From Rotaria macrura (taxonomy: Eukaryota; Rotifera; Eurotatoria; Philodinida; Philodinidae), in the NCBI GenBank assembly GCA_900239685.1, contig OENT01000076.1, positions 176,739-240,738 on the forward strand: a stretch of DNA of 64,000 nucleotides, read 5' to 3'. Made by a program: the position numbers and the translations under genes. Positions 22,640-34,147 of the stretch are shown one piece after another. How positions within the stretch are numbered: position 1 is the stretch's first letter; each line of letters starts with the position of its first letter. The notes under the pieces were generated by a model, which saw only the letters and a program-made list of their open reading frames with translations, did no database searches and had not been told where the DNA came from.

Positions 22640-22790
22640 GATTCTCGTCAAGACACCGGCGGTCTAGACGGGGTTGGAAATTTTAAAGTATGTGGGCCTC
22701 GGGTGGGGCGAGGATGAATTTGGACCTGGTTAGGCTGACCAAGAATTTCTGCGAGGCACGATGAAGGACAGTGAAAAGTTTTCGGACGAT
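22640..22790. other. GC-rich island of unknown nature
   Basis: About 150 bp much richer in G than the surroundings (GGCGGTCTAGACGGGG, GGGCCTCGGGTGGGGCGAGG). It directly adjoins the 5' end of the decayed coiled-coil gene. No ORF, no clear terminal repeats. It may be a fragment of a mobile element. Confidence 0.35.
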
Positions 22791-23219
22791 ATAATTATTC
22801 TAGATATGCACTATGACGCATATATTGATTGGTTCATGATTTGTATCCAATTAATAGCGACAAGCTGACTTAAATAGTATTAATTTTGTCTGTGTTATAT
22901 GATGCTTTAGGAACTGTGTATATTCAAAATGAGAAACATTTCTGAATGAACTAAATAAGACTGAATATTAAACAGTAAAAAGCTACTGTGATATCAGTTG
23001 TTTGATGACTTTCTTCACATTTCTAACTATTTGAAATATAATTAAAACTAAAGAATGTTCTACATAATTGCCATCTATTTCCATGGTAATGGTGAAGAAA
23101 TTGTACATAAATTATTCAATAACAAAAGAACGTTTAGAAAAACATAGAATCACACGCAATGAAATGATGAAGATTTTATTTTTGAAAAAATATTCTTTCG
23201 ATGTAATATTATCAAGTTT
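22791..23219. other. Intergenic; 3' flank of the protease gene
   Basis: No coding signal. TTTATT at 23175-23180 reads AATAAA on the minus strand, about 40 bp past the protease stop, and is the likely poly(A) signal. Confidence 0.6.
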
Positions 23220-24359
23220 CTATTTTCCTGATAAAGTTGTAAGAGCATTTTGAATCCAAGGCATATAATAGCTGACACGAGCATAAACACCTGGACGATT
23301 TATCTTTGCACATTCATCACCATAGCTAACCACGCCACTAAGTACCCACTTACCATCAACTTCATACACAAGTGGACCGCCAGAATCACCTTGGCATGAA
23401 TCCTTTGTGTAGGCTTGATTGCCAGCGCATATTTGTTTTCTATTATCATACAAGTAAACCTGTTCGCATCCATTCATAATATTAACAGTAGCTTGACGGA
23501 GTGCATCAGGTGAATTACCTCCAAATGATGTTGTACCCCAGCCAGCTAAAAATCAGTTGATGACAATGAAAATACTTAACAACATTGAAAACTTGAATTT
23601 ATTTACATACCAATCATGACATTCTCATAGAGACTAGGATCTTGTCCTGGTAAGCAAGCAACACTAACATAACTATTGAGTGTAACAGGTGATGCTAAAC
23701 GTACGATAGCTATGTCATTTTCATTCGTATCGTCACTGTATGCAGCATGATTATGTATGCGTGCGATTTGTTTACGTTGAACTTGTGGTTCATTTGATTT
23801 ACTTCGTGTATGAAGTCCAGCTACAATAGTGAAGCCTGAATTAAAGATTGTTGAATCTTGAAGACAATGTGCGGCCGTTAAAACGTGATATTGATCCTAG
23901 AATATAATACTATTTAGTTCATTTTTTTAATAAAATATTTTTGTTTACAATCAAAGTGCCACCACAAAAGTGATTTCCTTGATATTGAAGAGATACAAGC
24001 CAGGGCCATGAGTGTGGTTTAGCTTCTTGTCCACCGACGATTCGAGTGCGCAGTGGAGCAACTGCTGAGCGGCCGCATGCACCTGCAGGTGCTGCTGTTT
24101 GTGATTTATAATCACAACAAAAACGAACAGTATGTGCATCTGCGCCTTGAAACAATTCATAGAAAAGGCTACTTGAGCATGGTGTTGTATCTATATTAAC
24201 TGATGTTGAACTGATGGGTTGCCATCCAGTACATAGTTTATTGTTTGCAACCGTATCTAATTTTTGTCCACTACTGATGGAAGCAAAGGCAATGAGCACA
24301 ATCGTGGTAGAAAAGATCAACATAGCTATATTGTTCCAAAGAATGTGACTTGTAGTCAC
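23220..24359 (-). CDS. Secreted trypsin-type serine protease (S1A), up to 340 aa
   Basis: Three exons: 24359-23949, 23896-23611, 23545-23220 (introns 52 and 65 bp). A hydrophobic signal segment ([19 protein letters not shown] from Met13) is followed by a Cys-containing pro-region, then the activation site R106-IVGG. Catalytic triad: H147 in TAAHC, D198 in [10 protein letters not shown]287 in GDSGGP. D281, six residues before the serine, predicts trypsin-like cleavage after Lys/Arg. Secreted, made as a zymogen. The first Met is only 12 bp from a TATA box, so translation more likely starts at Met13 (24323), which also gives a cleaner signal peptide. Length is normal for a one-domain S1 protease with a short pro-region. 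It may be digestive or defensive; the substrate cannot be told. Confidence 0.93.
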
Positions 24360-24370
24360 ATGAAATATAG

Positions 24371-24378
24371 TTTATATA
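24371..24378 (-). promoter_or_regulatory. TATA box of the protease gene
   Basis: Reads TATATAAA on the minus strand, a consensus core-promoter match. Transcription about 25-30 bp downstream would begin near 24345, inside the longest open frame and upstream of Met13. Confidence 0.55.
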
Positions 24379-26818
24379 GAGAAAGTAGTCCTTGACTTCC
24401 CTTAATAAAGCTTTTCGCTGAAAACAGCCCACGATTGTTCTTTTTCTTTATAGAATACCACAAAAAAATTGACTTAAGTCCTTTTAAAACTTTCCGTTTT
24501 TTTTTTCAACAAAGACAATATTCATTTGAAACAAAATATAGATTATTTTGTCACTACACGAGATTAATTCAAAAAGTATCTGCAAAAAAAAAAAATATAT
24601 ATATATATATGTATGTATGCTAGCGAAAATAACGTTTCTCATCATTACATGGTTGCAATTTAGTACTAAGCAGAGATTTTCATGATATTATCTCTATACA
24701 AAAGATTGATTTGACAAAAAGAAAAACAATTAGACAATATGATATAATGTTTTTCGCCAGACTTAAAATCTCCAATTTCTGGTGATTGATTTCTCAAAAA
24801 CAATATCACTTGCCAAAAGCATACTATTTGACTCGAAATACAATTCTATACTCCATGCTAAAGTTATTCATTATCCATTAAAAAAACAAATAATAACCAC
24901 TGACTAGCACAAAAAAAGAAGTTGACCAGAGAACTGACCATAGTCTGATGGTATTCAGTCTTGAAATACAATTTCTCCTCAACTTATTTGACTAAAACAT
25001 ATAATACAAGATTCTATTGAACACTCGTCTACCTCAAGAAGTCACTCGTGAAAGAAAATGAAATTCTTTTCAAAATAGTCATTTTTTGTTCTACATTGGG
25101 CCATAAATTCTTGTTAAACATCATCATCGTTGAATGCATAAAGTTTTCTTATGGATTTTTTTCATTATTTGATTCCATTTTGTTCTCAAGAATAACAATA
25201 TTGGCGACGTACTCCAGAATGAACATTCGAGATGCTAAATGCAACATAATAATATGACACCATAATTCATATGTTGACAAGTGTACAAAGGACTAAATTA
25301 ATATGAAAATTACTTTGGAGGATCGAGTAAATTGAGATGCAGACATAAGAAGAATATTCGAATATATAAAAGTGAGAGTGATAATACAAGTAAAGGAAAT
25401 ACGAATACTAGAAGCAAAATGATGACAATCGATGGAATGACACATTCTACTAAAACAAAGGATTACCAATGGCAAACATTTGGATTCGCACCTAATGAAT
25501 TTGATTTTGACGTCGTTTTAACGAATAACTATGGAATGCCTATGAAAGTTTTTGACATTTGAATACATTATCGATGTAGATGATTATTAACTCAAATTGA
25601 AGTCATCTATTGATTCGATCAAAATATTTTCACAACGAAGAATATAGTGAGCTGCAAAAAGTACAGGAAACTTAACGACATCCAAAGTTTTTCTTTTAAC
25701 AATCGGCTTCTTATGCTGTTACTAAAAAAGCCATCACACACATAAACAATCAACACAACTATTGCCAGAAAGTATATACACTTTCTAGTAGTTTATAGTA
25801 TTCTTCCTCTCAGATATTTTATACTAAATGTGTTGCATCTTTCATAGTTGATGACCATGCTACGAGAATGTAGTTTGAGTTCAATCTTCAATACATGAGT
25901 ATGCCACTTTTTGATCGAGAAAACTATTTAGTTATAGTTGCAGCTGAAAATCGAAGGTGTAAGACTTGATTCTTGAAAACACGAGTCGATTAGATATTGG
26001 AATGTACGTAATTTAAGTTTGTTTAATCTTGATGAGAGCCTTTAGTCGAATTCGTTTCTTATTGATTATTGATTGATCATACAATCTATTTCCCGAACAT
26101 GGTAAATAATCAATGAACTATCTTGGAAAAAAAGATAGGCGTGACCAAACCACTTGATTCTGATTTTACACCATTGCACTTATCCGTACGGATGAATATT
26201 TCATTCATTAATTCATTGAAAATCAGCTAGTCTGTAGGTTTATCCATTTTTATTCTATTTTTTCTGTATTGTTGATCTTTATGCCCATTGAATATCATCA
26301 TTCAGTTCATTTATTCCACAGGAGACAAACAGATGTTTCTCAAGTATTATAACGTACAGTGAAATGGTGATACTGACCGTATCTCATTAAATTTCTTATG
26401 TAATTCGAAGTCTATTAAAGCCGTGTCTTTTCCTTTTCCATGTTTTGAAGACGTTTTCATTTTTATCGTATACCCTTCTACTAGGTAGTTGTACTGATCA
26501 TCACACTGGATTCTCAATGGAAACATACATAAGTTTATCTGTATACGTTGATAAGACAATCCATTCTGCAATTTCTTTTTTTCTTTCTGTATCTGCCGGA
26601 TACTATATAATCATTTTCTATCTTCAAGAAATTCGATTCCAAAACGCCTCCAGAAAATTTTCACTGATTTCAAATAAATCCCTCAGAAAATAAAGAGTAA
26701 ATAGAATCTGCCACACATAGTATATGTATATAGGTGAATTATATCTATTTGTATAATGGTACGAATGATCGTACATATCAATCGAAGGTATAAGTTATGG
26801 TATTGATATTCTTATGGC
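24379..26818. other. Intergenic, no gene seen
   Basis: Contains an A-run plus AT microsatellite at about 24582-24619. A 76-codon open frame at 25332-25562 shows neither family resemblance nor intron or poly(A) signals and is not called. Confidence 0.6.
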
Positions 26819-26826
26819 TACTGGAT
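26819..26826. repeat. 8-bp target site duplication, left copy
   Basis: TACTGGAT, identical to 27968-27975, immediately outside the left terminal repeat. Eight-bp duplications are the hallmark of hAT insertions. Confidence 0.93.
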
Positions 26827-27967
26827 CAGGGTTGCCACCTCATCAAGTCTAAAAAGCGGAAAACTGAACTTGAAAAGCGGAAAATAGCAGAAAGAAAAAC
26901 AGAAAAAGCGGAAATGTATTTTTTATAGAGTTTTAGTATTTCTGAGAATATTAGGTATTTTTGCATATTGATATATGTGGCATTTCGTTTTATTTCACCA
27001 AAATTTCAAAATATGTAAAAGAGAAAATCAACAAAAAATAGAAGTTTTACTGGACTCGCTGTTTTTGAATGCATATTTATTGTTAGAACTGATTGCTCCC
27101 AGTAAATCTTTATGAGATAAAACATATTGATGCATATCAGGACATGAACATGAGGAATTTCAATGAATTTGTAATTCAGCAGCTACTGAATCGACTGATA
27201 TTCGATTACGAGAATCACTAAGTAACAAAAGTACCTTCTGCTGCTGCTACTTCTTCGCATACGCCTTATTGGGCTTCATTGTTGATGTTATCAATTGTCG
27301 ATTATTATGTTAAATGATTTTAGCTTATACATGTGTCTTTTCAACTTTATGTGGCGGTCAATATCATTTTTTCCACCGTAATGGATTGAAAAATCTTCGT
27401 TGCAGGCAGTGCGAAGAACTTTAGTTGAATCCGGTCTGTACTCGTAAAAATGATCCGAGCTAAGAATCCAGTAATCACTGTGAATTAAACACGCCCTTTT
27501 TTCTCTTTTTTTCACAAGCATTTGAGACGGCCTCGACGATTTTATTTTCATTTGATTGTAAAACTGGTGTTGTTGGTATTAAATTTTCATGATTATTATC
27601 ATTCTCATCTTCAATTATAATCGTACTATCCATGACTTAGAGAAAAATTATTTCCACTATTGGGAGTGAGGTTCTTTTACGTGAATTTAGAATGCACAAT
27701 TAGTTGAAAATAATTTTCTATCAGTTGAGAGTGGAATGGTCTTTTACTTTACGAATAGGATGTTTAGCACATCTTCTCTTACATAGAAAAGCTACTAGTG
27801 TTCTTCTTCCATTGATTTTATGAATCAGAAAAAGTAGTGATCACTACTGCATGTGTTAGCAATAAGAATTGCTTAAACAATAGCAGGTTTTATTCTGTAG
27901 GCATTTTCAACATGTAACATGGTTTGCACGAAAAAGCGGAAAAAAAGCGGAAGAGGTGGCAACCCTG
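26827..27967. mobile_element. Internally deleted hAT-family DNA transposon
   Basis: 1,141 bp bounded by perfect 15-bp terminal inverted repeats, CAGGGTTGCCACCTC (26827-26841) and its complement (27953-27967), with an 8-bp target duplication TACTGGAT on both sides. CAGGG ends plus 8-bp duplications define hAT. Just inside both ends lie AAAAGCGGAAA words (three left, two right), all in the same orientation; hAT subterminal repeats often bind transposase. A transposase N-terminal remnant lies inside on the minus strand. The catalytic core is missing, so the copy is non-autonomous. The intact duplications and repeats suggest a fairly recent insertion. Confidence 0.93.
27300..27633 (-). pseudogene. 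hAT transposase N-terminus with a broken BED zinc finger
   Basis: An ATG at 27633 opens an acidic N-terminus followed by KKRKKG. The frame then shifts near 27480 and continues through CNEDFSIHYGGKNDIDRH and KLKRH, the second half of a BED/ZBED-like finger typical of hAT transposases (HGG and DI...H positions conserved). The first Cys of the usual CxxC pair is Arg or Leu here. The frame ends near 27291 and the RNase H-like catalytic domain is absent. It is a dead remnant, not a functional gene. Confidence 0.7.
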
Positions 27968-27975
27968 TACTGGAT
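27968..27975. repeat. 8-bp target site duplication, right copy
   Basis: TACTGGAT immediately after the right terminal repeat, identical to the left copy at 26819-26826. Confidence 0.93.
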
Positions 27976-30900
27976 ATGTCGAACACCCAGATTCAAATCT
28001 ATCTCTGAATGAATTTGGAACTAAAGATTCAAAATAATTGGCAAATATATTTGCTGGTAGCGTTTATCGTGAAGACACATTATCAAATATCGATAGCTTT
28101 TCATGGTATTAACAATCAGCATTTTCTTTTTCTGATTACTTCGTAGTTTTCCATCATAATGTAATGATTTGATTTCCTATGAATTCAAAGGAGTGAGCCA
28201 TTCAATTATAAAGTATTCTGTAGCTTATAGCATTGCTTTGTTTGCACATCGAAAAAAATCTTTATCATATTAAGTATTCTGTTTGTATGGAAAATAATCA
28301 AGAATGGGTAGTACTTCAGTGAGTCTACCAACCGGAAAACTGTTAATGTTGAGAAATGCCAGAGATAGTCGGGTACTATAATCTTACTCACATTGATCTA
28401 TGAAGATATATGGTTCGAGTATGTTGAAGAAAAGACAATGGATTTGATATGATCATTTCAACCGTATGTGGTTACTTGACGGTATACTTCTGAGTTAATA
28501 TTCTTAGGAATTCTTTCATTTGTAGACGTTGTTCCATCCTCCAGAGTTGACAGTGAAATTCGTAGGCTTTTTGTGTATCCTATGTCGAGAAATAGAAGTA
28601 CTCAAATACTAATTTTGCTGCTTTCATCATTCATAAATTTAATCATACGTTATTTTTTCTACAATTATTACAACTTATGCATAATGTGTAAAATAAGTAA
28701 GACCATCAATTTCTGTAGCGATGTTTCGATTCGTACTGCGCCGGAAAAATATGTTTATTTTCATTGCATTGTACATATCAACTTTCAGAATGATTCAAAC
28801 TTCAGTCATTCATATACTATAAGTAATAGAGTTGGAAAAAATCGAGCAGAATGATTGATCTGATTTAGCCTCCAGTTAAACAAGAAAAGATATTGTATAT
28901 TATCTATTATTTTCGTGGCAGCATATTCTACTTGTTTAAATTGCAGATAAAGTGAGCGGTTGAATTTTGACTCTCAATACCGCTAACTACTTCATGGTTA
29001 TATAGCAAGATATCTTTTTTTACATGGGACCGACTACAGAAATTATGTTTGTTTTCTATGGTAGAAAATGCACGAACTGTTAGGTGTTAAAATAATGAAG
29101 ATTTAGTGATAGAACATCAGAAGCTGCGCGTATCTTCTCTCTTATAGTGCCATCTACTGATTTCATCTCTATATTATAGTGATATCCAAGACATTATTGG
29201 CTAAGAATTGAACGATTCCGTTATCATTGTTTCCGGCGACGTATTTCTCCTTTTGTTTCTTTCTTTTATATACAGACACATTTACATACATTGTCGTACG
29301 GTGTTGCGATCTGGAATATCATCAGTTCAATGAGCAAAAAGCAACATAAGCATTCATTGCGATAAGAACAACTTACCAAAGTAGGAATTTTCAAGTGTGC
29401 TTCTTTTGTATTCTTGCATAGCTTAAAGCGTGAACCACAGAAACATGTGCGCTGTATTTTATATTCTTGTGTGCGCTTCTAGCTCATTGCTTGCTTCGAC
29501 TTCTCCGAACTATAATCTCTCTAAGTGTAACTACCTGTCGCATAGCATTCATTAAAAACTTTTAGATTATAATCGTAATATGTTTCTTCTGCAACCAATT
29601 AATATTGATAATTTAAAAGTAGGTGCAGTTCTTCAATGCACGTTCTTTTTATCAGCATGACAATACTAATACTCTGTCCACATATGACTTCATTGGAAAA
29701 TATGAAGGGTTGCCAAAAAGATTAATTGAAAAGGAAAGAACTTCTAATACTGTCAACGTTGGAAAAAAACTTTAATATCAGTGCATCTAATTCTATGTTA
29801 GAAGTACTGATTGAGGGATATGTTTCACTCGCATTTTTGTGCTGACGATTACTTAATTCACTCATATAGTGTATTAGACAGACGAATAATATTAAAACTA
29901 CAATCATCTTTGGTAGGGATTAATATGCAACAAGCAAAAATGGCTAACCTAAGACATCGGTGAATGCATATGGTTATGAGTGGTTGCATTCAATAGACCA
30001 GAACCGAGTCGTATTGATTCGATCCCTGTATAATTTCAGCAGCTTTCTACAACAGGCTAGCAACAAGTTCCATATATTTTTTAATGACAAAAGTGAGTTG
30101 GAAAAATGTTTTATATCCATCTGTATTCAATATTAAGCAATGGGGCTCATCTGAAAACAAGAAGAAATTTATAGACTTGACCATTACGGTCATGATGGTT
30201 TCTTATAGTTTAGAATTGTTTCGTGTTAGTTTTTCTCTGGAATCACCTATAAACGTCAATTAAGAAGGAATCAAGAACAAAATTAGTTTCTAGAAACCGC
30301 CGCTCACGATCAGATTTAATATAATATGAAAACGAATTTTCATCGTAGTTTTAAGAAAGGTTTCCCTTATAACCTTCTATCAAGAAGTACATTGTAGAAT
30401 TAAGAACTGAAATTGATCAGTAGTATCTATAGTTTTTCAACCATGGAATGGTTGAAACATAGCACTGAAAATGAAAAGAAATTACTAGAAAATAATTACC
30501 GAAGATATGAGCCATATTTCTCTTTGTTACTAAAACTAATTATATACCCACTTGCAATATTCCTTTGATAAAGAAATTTAGACAGCATAAAACCAAATGA
30601 AAATCATGCTATCCCAGTCAAATGTTGATGGAATTGAGCTAAACTAAACTGAGTTATCATTAAGATCCACACTACGGATGAAACCAATAGCTAACTTATG
30701 CACCAGAATATGTTTGATGGTTCTTCATTGATAAAGACTGACTACTCTATATTTCTTTGCACACGCAAAATTATTTCTACAAAATTGTTGTATGTATCAG
30801 TAGAATGCTATACAGCTAGCGAACTAATGCAAAATACTATTAAGTGTCTCAAACTTTCTATGAAAGTCCATTGTATCTGTCGAACGATGACGTTACCGTC

Positions 30901-31069
30901 GTTGGTCATCATTCCTTCTTTCTCTTATTTATCATAATAAGTTGTGGACTTCTTATCTTCATCTACTCAAACATAATTATGGTATGTCATACTTGAATAT
31001 AGTCTAACATTTGCAATTCTCTACTTTTCGATTAAAAAATGAATCTATCTTTTCTCTTCTGTTATCTAG
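27976..31069. other. Intergenic, no gene seen
   Basis: About 3.1 kb of AT-rich DNA. Open frames of 60-93 codons (e.g. 28573-28854, 30698-30937) lack family resemblance, introns and codon bias, and look like chance. Confidence 0.55.
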
Positions 31070-31274
31070 AACATAATTCCGGGAGGTATTCCGCCTGGAC
31101 TATCATAGCTTCAATTAGTTCAACAACAATTAAATCATCAGCAACAGGACAATGCGTCATGGCAAAAACAATTACAGTAACAGCAACAGGAAAAACTTTT
31201 ACTGGGACAACAACTCCACCAGCTACAATAAGCTATCAAACTTCTCCAGCAACAATGACAGTATCAACAACATG
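31070..31274 (+). pseudogene. Remnant exon of a Gln-rich protein, four in-frame stops
   Basis: After a CTAG acceptor-like site the frame reads IIPGGIPPGLS and then a long Gln-rich stretch (LVQQQLNHQQQ, QQQEKLLLGQQLHQLQ, LLQQQ) to a GTAACC donor-like site after 31274. It is interrupted by stops at 31106 (TAG), 31178 (TAA), 31229 (TAA) and 31256 (TGA). The strong Gln bias and open structure show it was once coding. The parent gene is not recognised, and the frame does not join convincingly to anything downstream. Confidence 0.5.
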
Positions 31275-31608
31275 GTAACCTTTAGTGATGTTTTCAACAT
31301 TTGAAACCGTGTGCTTTACATATATTTTCAATTTCTAATTAATGCTGACAATCTTAGCCGAGGCGATGCTTCAGGAGCTTATGCTAATAGCATCAATCGT
31401 GCTACTACACCTAATGGTTCCCCTAATCATCGTCGTGTAACTTATCGTGCTCGCCATCGTATTACCAACTGTCATTTTCAGAGGAATGATTTTGTTCGTC
31501 GTGTTGCTGTCCACAATCATGATGAAGCGACTGATGCTACTCGCTAAATTGGAAGCCATAGTCGTCGTTCTCGAATTTCTGGTGCTTGTTGCATTCGACG
31601 CATGACTG
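31275..31608 (+). other. Possible coding remnant next to the Gln-rich exon
   Basis: Between 31357 and 31548 an open frame (ANSINRATTPNGSPNHRRV and on) uses T-ending codons like the host genes, and the other forward frame is also open for a while. It ends at TAA 31546-31548 and has no family resemblance. It may be the next, broken exon of the same dead gene. Confidence 0.25.
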
Positions 31609-31893
31609 CCCAGGTGAAAACATACGATACATATACGGTCAAATACGGCGCGTATACGTCCCTGAATCTGGCCCATGATTTACGACCAGATTTCAACGGA
31701 AATACGGCCGTATACGATCAATATACGATACAAACACGGCAAAAGTACGATGAGAATACGGTCATAAATAACGGACCTGGTTTACGATGGAATACGGTGC
31801 TAATGCGGTCGTTTACCATGTATTTACGGCGTAGATAGGCCCTTTACGATGAAGTTACGGCGATTTAGAGTGGACCGTAGCCTTCTTCCTGGG
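31609..31893. mobile_element. Short non-autonomous element, CCCAGG ends, ACGG-word interior
   Basis: 285 bp starting CCCAGG and ending CCTGGG, flanked by TG on both sides. The interior has well over a dozen degenerate copies of TACGG or its extension (ATACGGTC, AATACGGCC, ATACGATA), mostly on one strand in the left part. No ORF of note. It shares its ends and interior word with the element at 34259-34509, so both are probably members of one MITE-like family. Confidence 0.6.
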
Positions 31894-31963
31894 TGATTCA
31901 TAAATCAATATTTTCTTTTTTTGTATCAAAATTTTGTCATTGTTAATGAATTATGAATATCAC

Positions 31964-32165
31964 AGGCGCGCGCCGCACCTGAAAAAGGAGCTGCGGACGG
32001 CAGAAAAGATGACGTAAGATATAAAATTGTGACGGCGGTGGTCCCTGCACCAGAAGCCTTTTCGGGGAGCGGACGGACCGCTCCACATCTGTGTCAAGTG
32101 AGACGGACGGTCCGTCCGTACCTCCACGTGGCCATCCGACGGCCACTCACTCGATATCCACTGGT
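31964..32165. repeat. GC-rich patch with GGACGG/CCGTCC palindromic words
   Basis: About 200 bp, among the most GC-rich of the window: GGCGCGCGCCGC, GCGGACGGCAG, GCGGACGGACCGC, ACGGACGGTCCGTCCGT. The last is itself a palindrome. Terminal repeats are unclear. Open frames here are by-products of low stop-codon density in GC-rich DNA. Confidence 0.5.
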
Positions 32166-32995
32166 TAGGTACACTATAATGCATAGGATATAGATTAGAG
32201 TCGGCACATCATGTCCAGTATAGTGAACATAGGATAATCATCAACTCATTCTATATTCAAGACACAAAATGCAGAAATAAATTTCCACTATCATGTTTCG
32301 TGTATCTTGTTTATCATCAAAATAATATTTTGTTCAACATCGTTTATAAAAATATCAAAAACACAAAAAGAAAACAAATATATATAAAAGCATCCTACTA
32401 GTAACACCAAATCATTGTCATATTAAGAAGAGAAAAAAGCTTGACAACATAAATTATTGTATTCATAACTGAAAGAATATTGTTTTTATATGATCAAAAT
32501 AAGTTGAGCACGAAAACGTTATTCGTAACCTTTTTCAGTTTGAATACGTAACCCTGATTAAATAAATAAACCGTCATTTAAATGTGATCGTAATAGATGT
32601 GTGCATAGATTGCTTCACGTCAAACCAGATATGCTGAAAACCCGTTCAGCTGAGGCAGATGCTGGTGGTATCGAATGAATTGTTCGAGCATATCAAGATA
32701 GTGATGGTAATATTTCTCGAACAGATTCTTGTGACTAAAATAGCATCGAATCTTTTTCGAATTAGATTGCATGAGATTCTCATGACGCAATATTGGTCGA
32801 TTTCATCGGGTTTTGATACTTGGTATGACGTTGTTGTTAACAAATATTCAGGTGAGAAGCAACCATCATTTGAAGATACAGTTACTACAGTACCATCATG
32901 CTTTCGAACAGGCTTTTGTTCTACTTTTTTTACTAAATAAAAAGTTTAATTTAGATAGCACCCCCCCTAAAAAGTCTGATACTTGCTCATATCAT
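32166..32995. other. Intergenic, no gene seen
   Basis: AT-rich DNA between two GC-rich patches. Overlapping open frames on both strands at 32646-32940 have no recognisable content. Confidence 0.5.
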
Positions 32996-33215
32996 CCTAG
33001 ATCCAATACGTACGGTGGGAACCAGCCGGATCCGGTGTCATTTCCAGGAATTCCGGAAGCGGGTTTCCGAAATCGGTTCCGGCTTACTTCCCACCGATTC
33101 CGGGCACCGGAGCGTATCGACAGATACGGTTCCCGCTTCCTGCGCGGGATCCGTTGACGGAAAGCACCGTTTCCACTAAGCTCACGAAAACTCATCTGGT
33201 CGTTTCCCAAACAGC
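32996..33215. repeat. GC-rich patch with TTCCGG words, copy 1
   Basis: Contains many degenerate TTCCGG/CCGGAA and GATCCG words (GGAATTCCGGAAGCGGG, GATTCCGGGCACCGG, GGGATCCG). GGAAGCGGG appears on one strand on the left and as its complement on the right, so the patch is partly foldback. No terminal repeats could be fixed. Confidence 0.5.
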
Positions 33216-33789
33216 GCTAAATACTCAGACTTACTAATCAAAGCTCTCCGTATTTCGAAGCCAGCTTTTACTTCTTTTTTAAAAAGACTGCAACAACACC
33301 AGAAGATACCTTGGGAACAAATGACATTCTCGTGAAACTTTATAAATTTCTCTCCAAAATTGTTTTTGTCGCAAAAATGGGAATTTTAGATCCGAAGAAC
33401 TAAAAATCAGATTTTAAGACTTTGGCAAACCGAAAACGATATGTGTAAGAACACCACACATTTTAAACACTAGCATTTTGAGACTTTCCTCAGTCTTCAA
33501 TCAAGGTAAGTGACGTTACTTAAGTCTCTAAATGACCTATCATTTCAAATTTTTATCAAACAAATTTGGGATGCAAATTAATCCACTGAAAGGAATAACA
33601 CTTTAAGTAACGCATCTAAAATTTTCAGGCGAACCCATGAAAGTATGGTAAAATATCCATTTCATTGACAATATACCTGAATTGAAGGATTTAGAAATCA
33701 ATCCCAAAAAAGACCTTTAAAGGTCTTTTTTTTGTAAATCGCTGATTTGGATATCTAGGAATGATATAAATGAGAATTTAATATTCGAT
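33216..33789. other. Spacer between TTCCGG patches
   Basis: AT-rich, no coding frame. Contains the 26-bp perfect palindrome at 33706-33731. Confidence 0.5.
33706..33731. repeat. 26-bp perfect palindrome
   Basis: AAAAAAGACCTTT followed at once by its exact complement AAAGGTCTTTTTT, with two further T. It looks like a bacterial intrinsic terminator, but the host is eukaryotic and nothing upstream suggests a short transcript, so function is unknown. Confidence 0.6.
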
Positions 33790-34146
33790 GTGATTGTTTT
33801 TCAAGCGGAGGCCTTATTTCCGAAGCAGAAATAATCTGGTCGGAATACGGTCGACTCCGGCTGTTTTCCGATGGTTCTTTATCGGATTATTTTATTATCC
33901 GGTTGAATCCTGATGGAACTTGCCATAATTCCGGTAGAATCCTGGATGATCCGGGGTTTTTCCTTGAAATTTCCGGTTTTCGGAAGTCGCTGGAGTATCC
34001 AGGTTCCGGGTATGGATAATTCCGAGGGGAATACTGCTTCCATGTTCCGGTGGTTTTTCCGGCCGGAAAAACCGAAACAGGCAGAAAGAAGCCGGGAAAG
34101 ATTCCGTTTCCTGCGGGTTTCGCGCTCCGGAACGAACGACCTGGGA
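33790..34146. repeat. GC-rich patch with TTCCGG words, copy 2
   Basis: About 350 bp dense in TTCCGG, CCGGAA, TCCGG and ATCCGG words (e.g. TTTTCCGGCCGGAAAAACC, itself a palindrome, near 34055). The right end reads CCTGGG (34140-34145), the same hexamer that ends the two ACGG elements; no matching CCCAGG was found on the left. The minus-strand open frame through it is an artefact of the repeats plus an adjoining coding remnant. Confidence 0.55.
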
Positions 34147-34147
34147 T

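Noticed and set aside
25332-25562. 76-codon frame, Lys/Thr/Asp-rich
   Set aside because: No resemblance to known proteins, no intron, no clear promoter or poly(A) signal.
31943-32184. Two overlapping minus-strand frames rich in Arg/Pro/Ser
   Set aside because: They coincide exactly with the GGACGG patch; GC-rich repeats lack stop codons, so open frames are expected without being genes.
33706-33731. Bacterial rho-independent terminator or horizontally acquired bacterial DNA
   Set aside because: Spliced animal genes surround it and there is no bacterial-type gene nearby; a palindrome alone is not enough.
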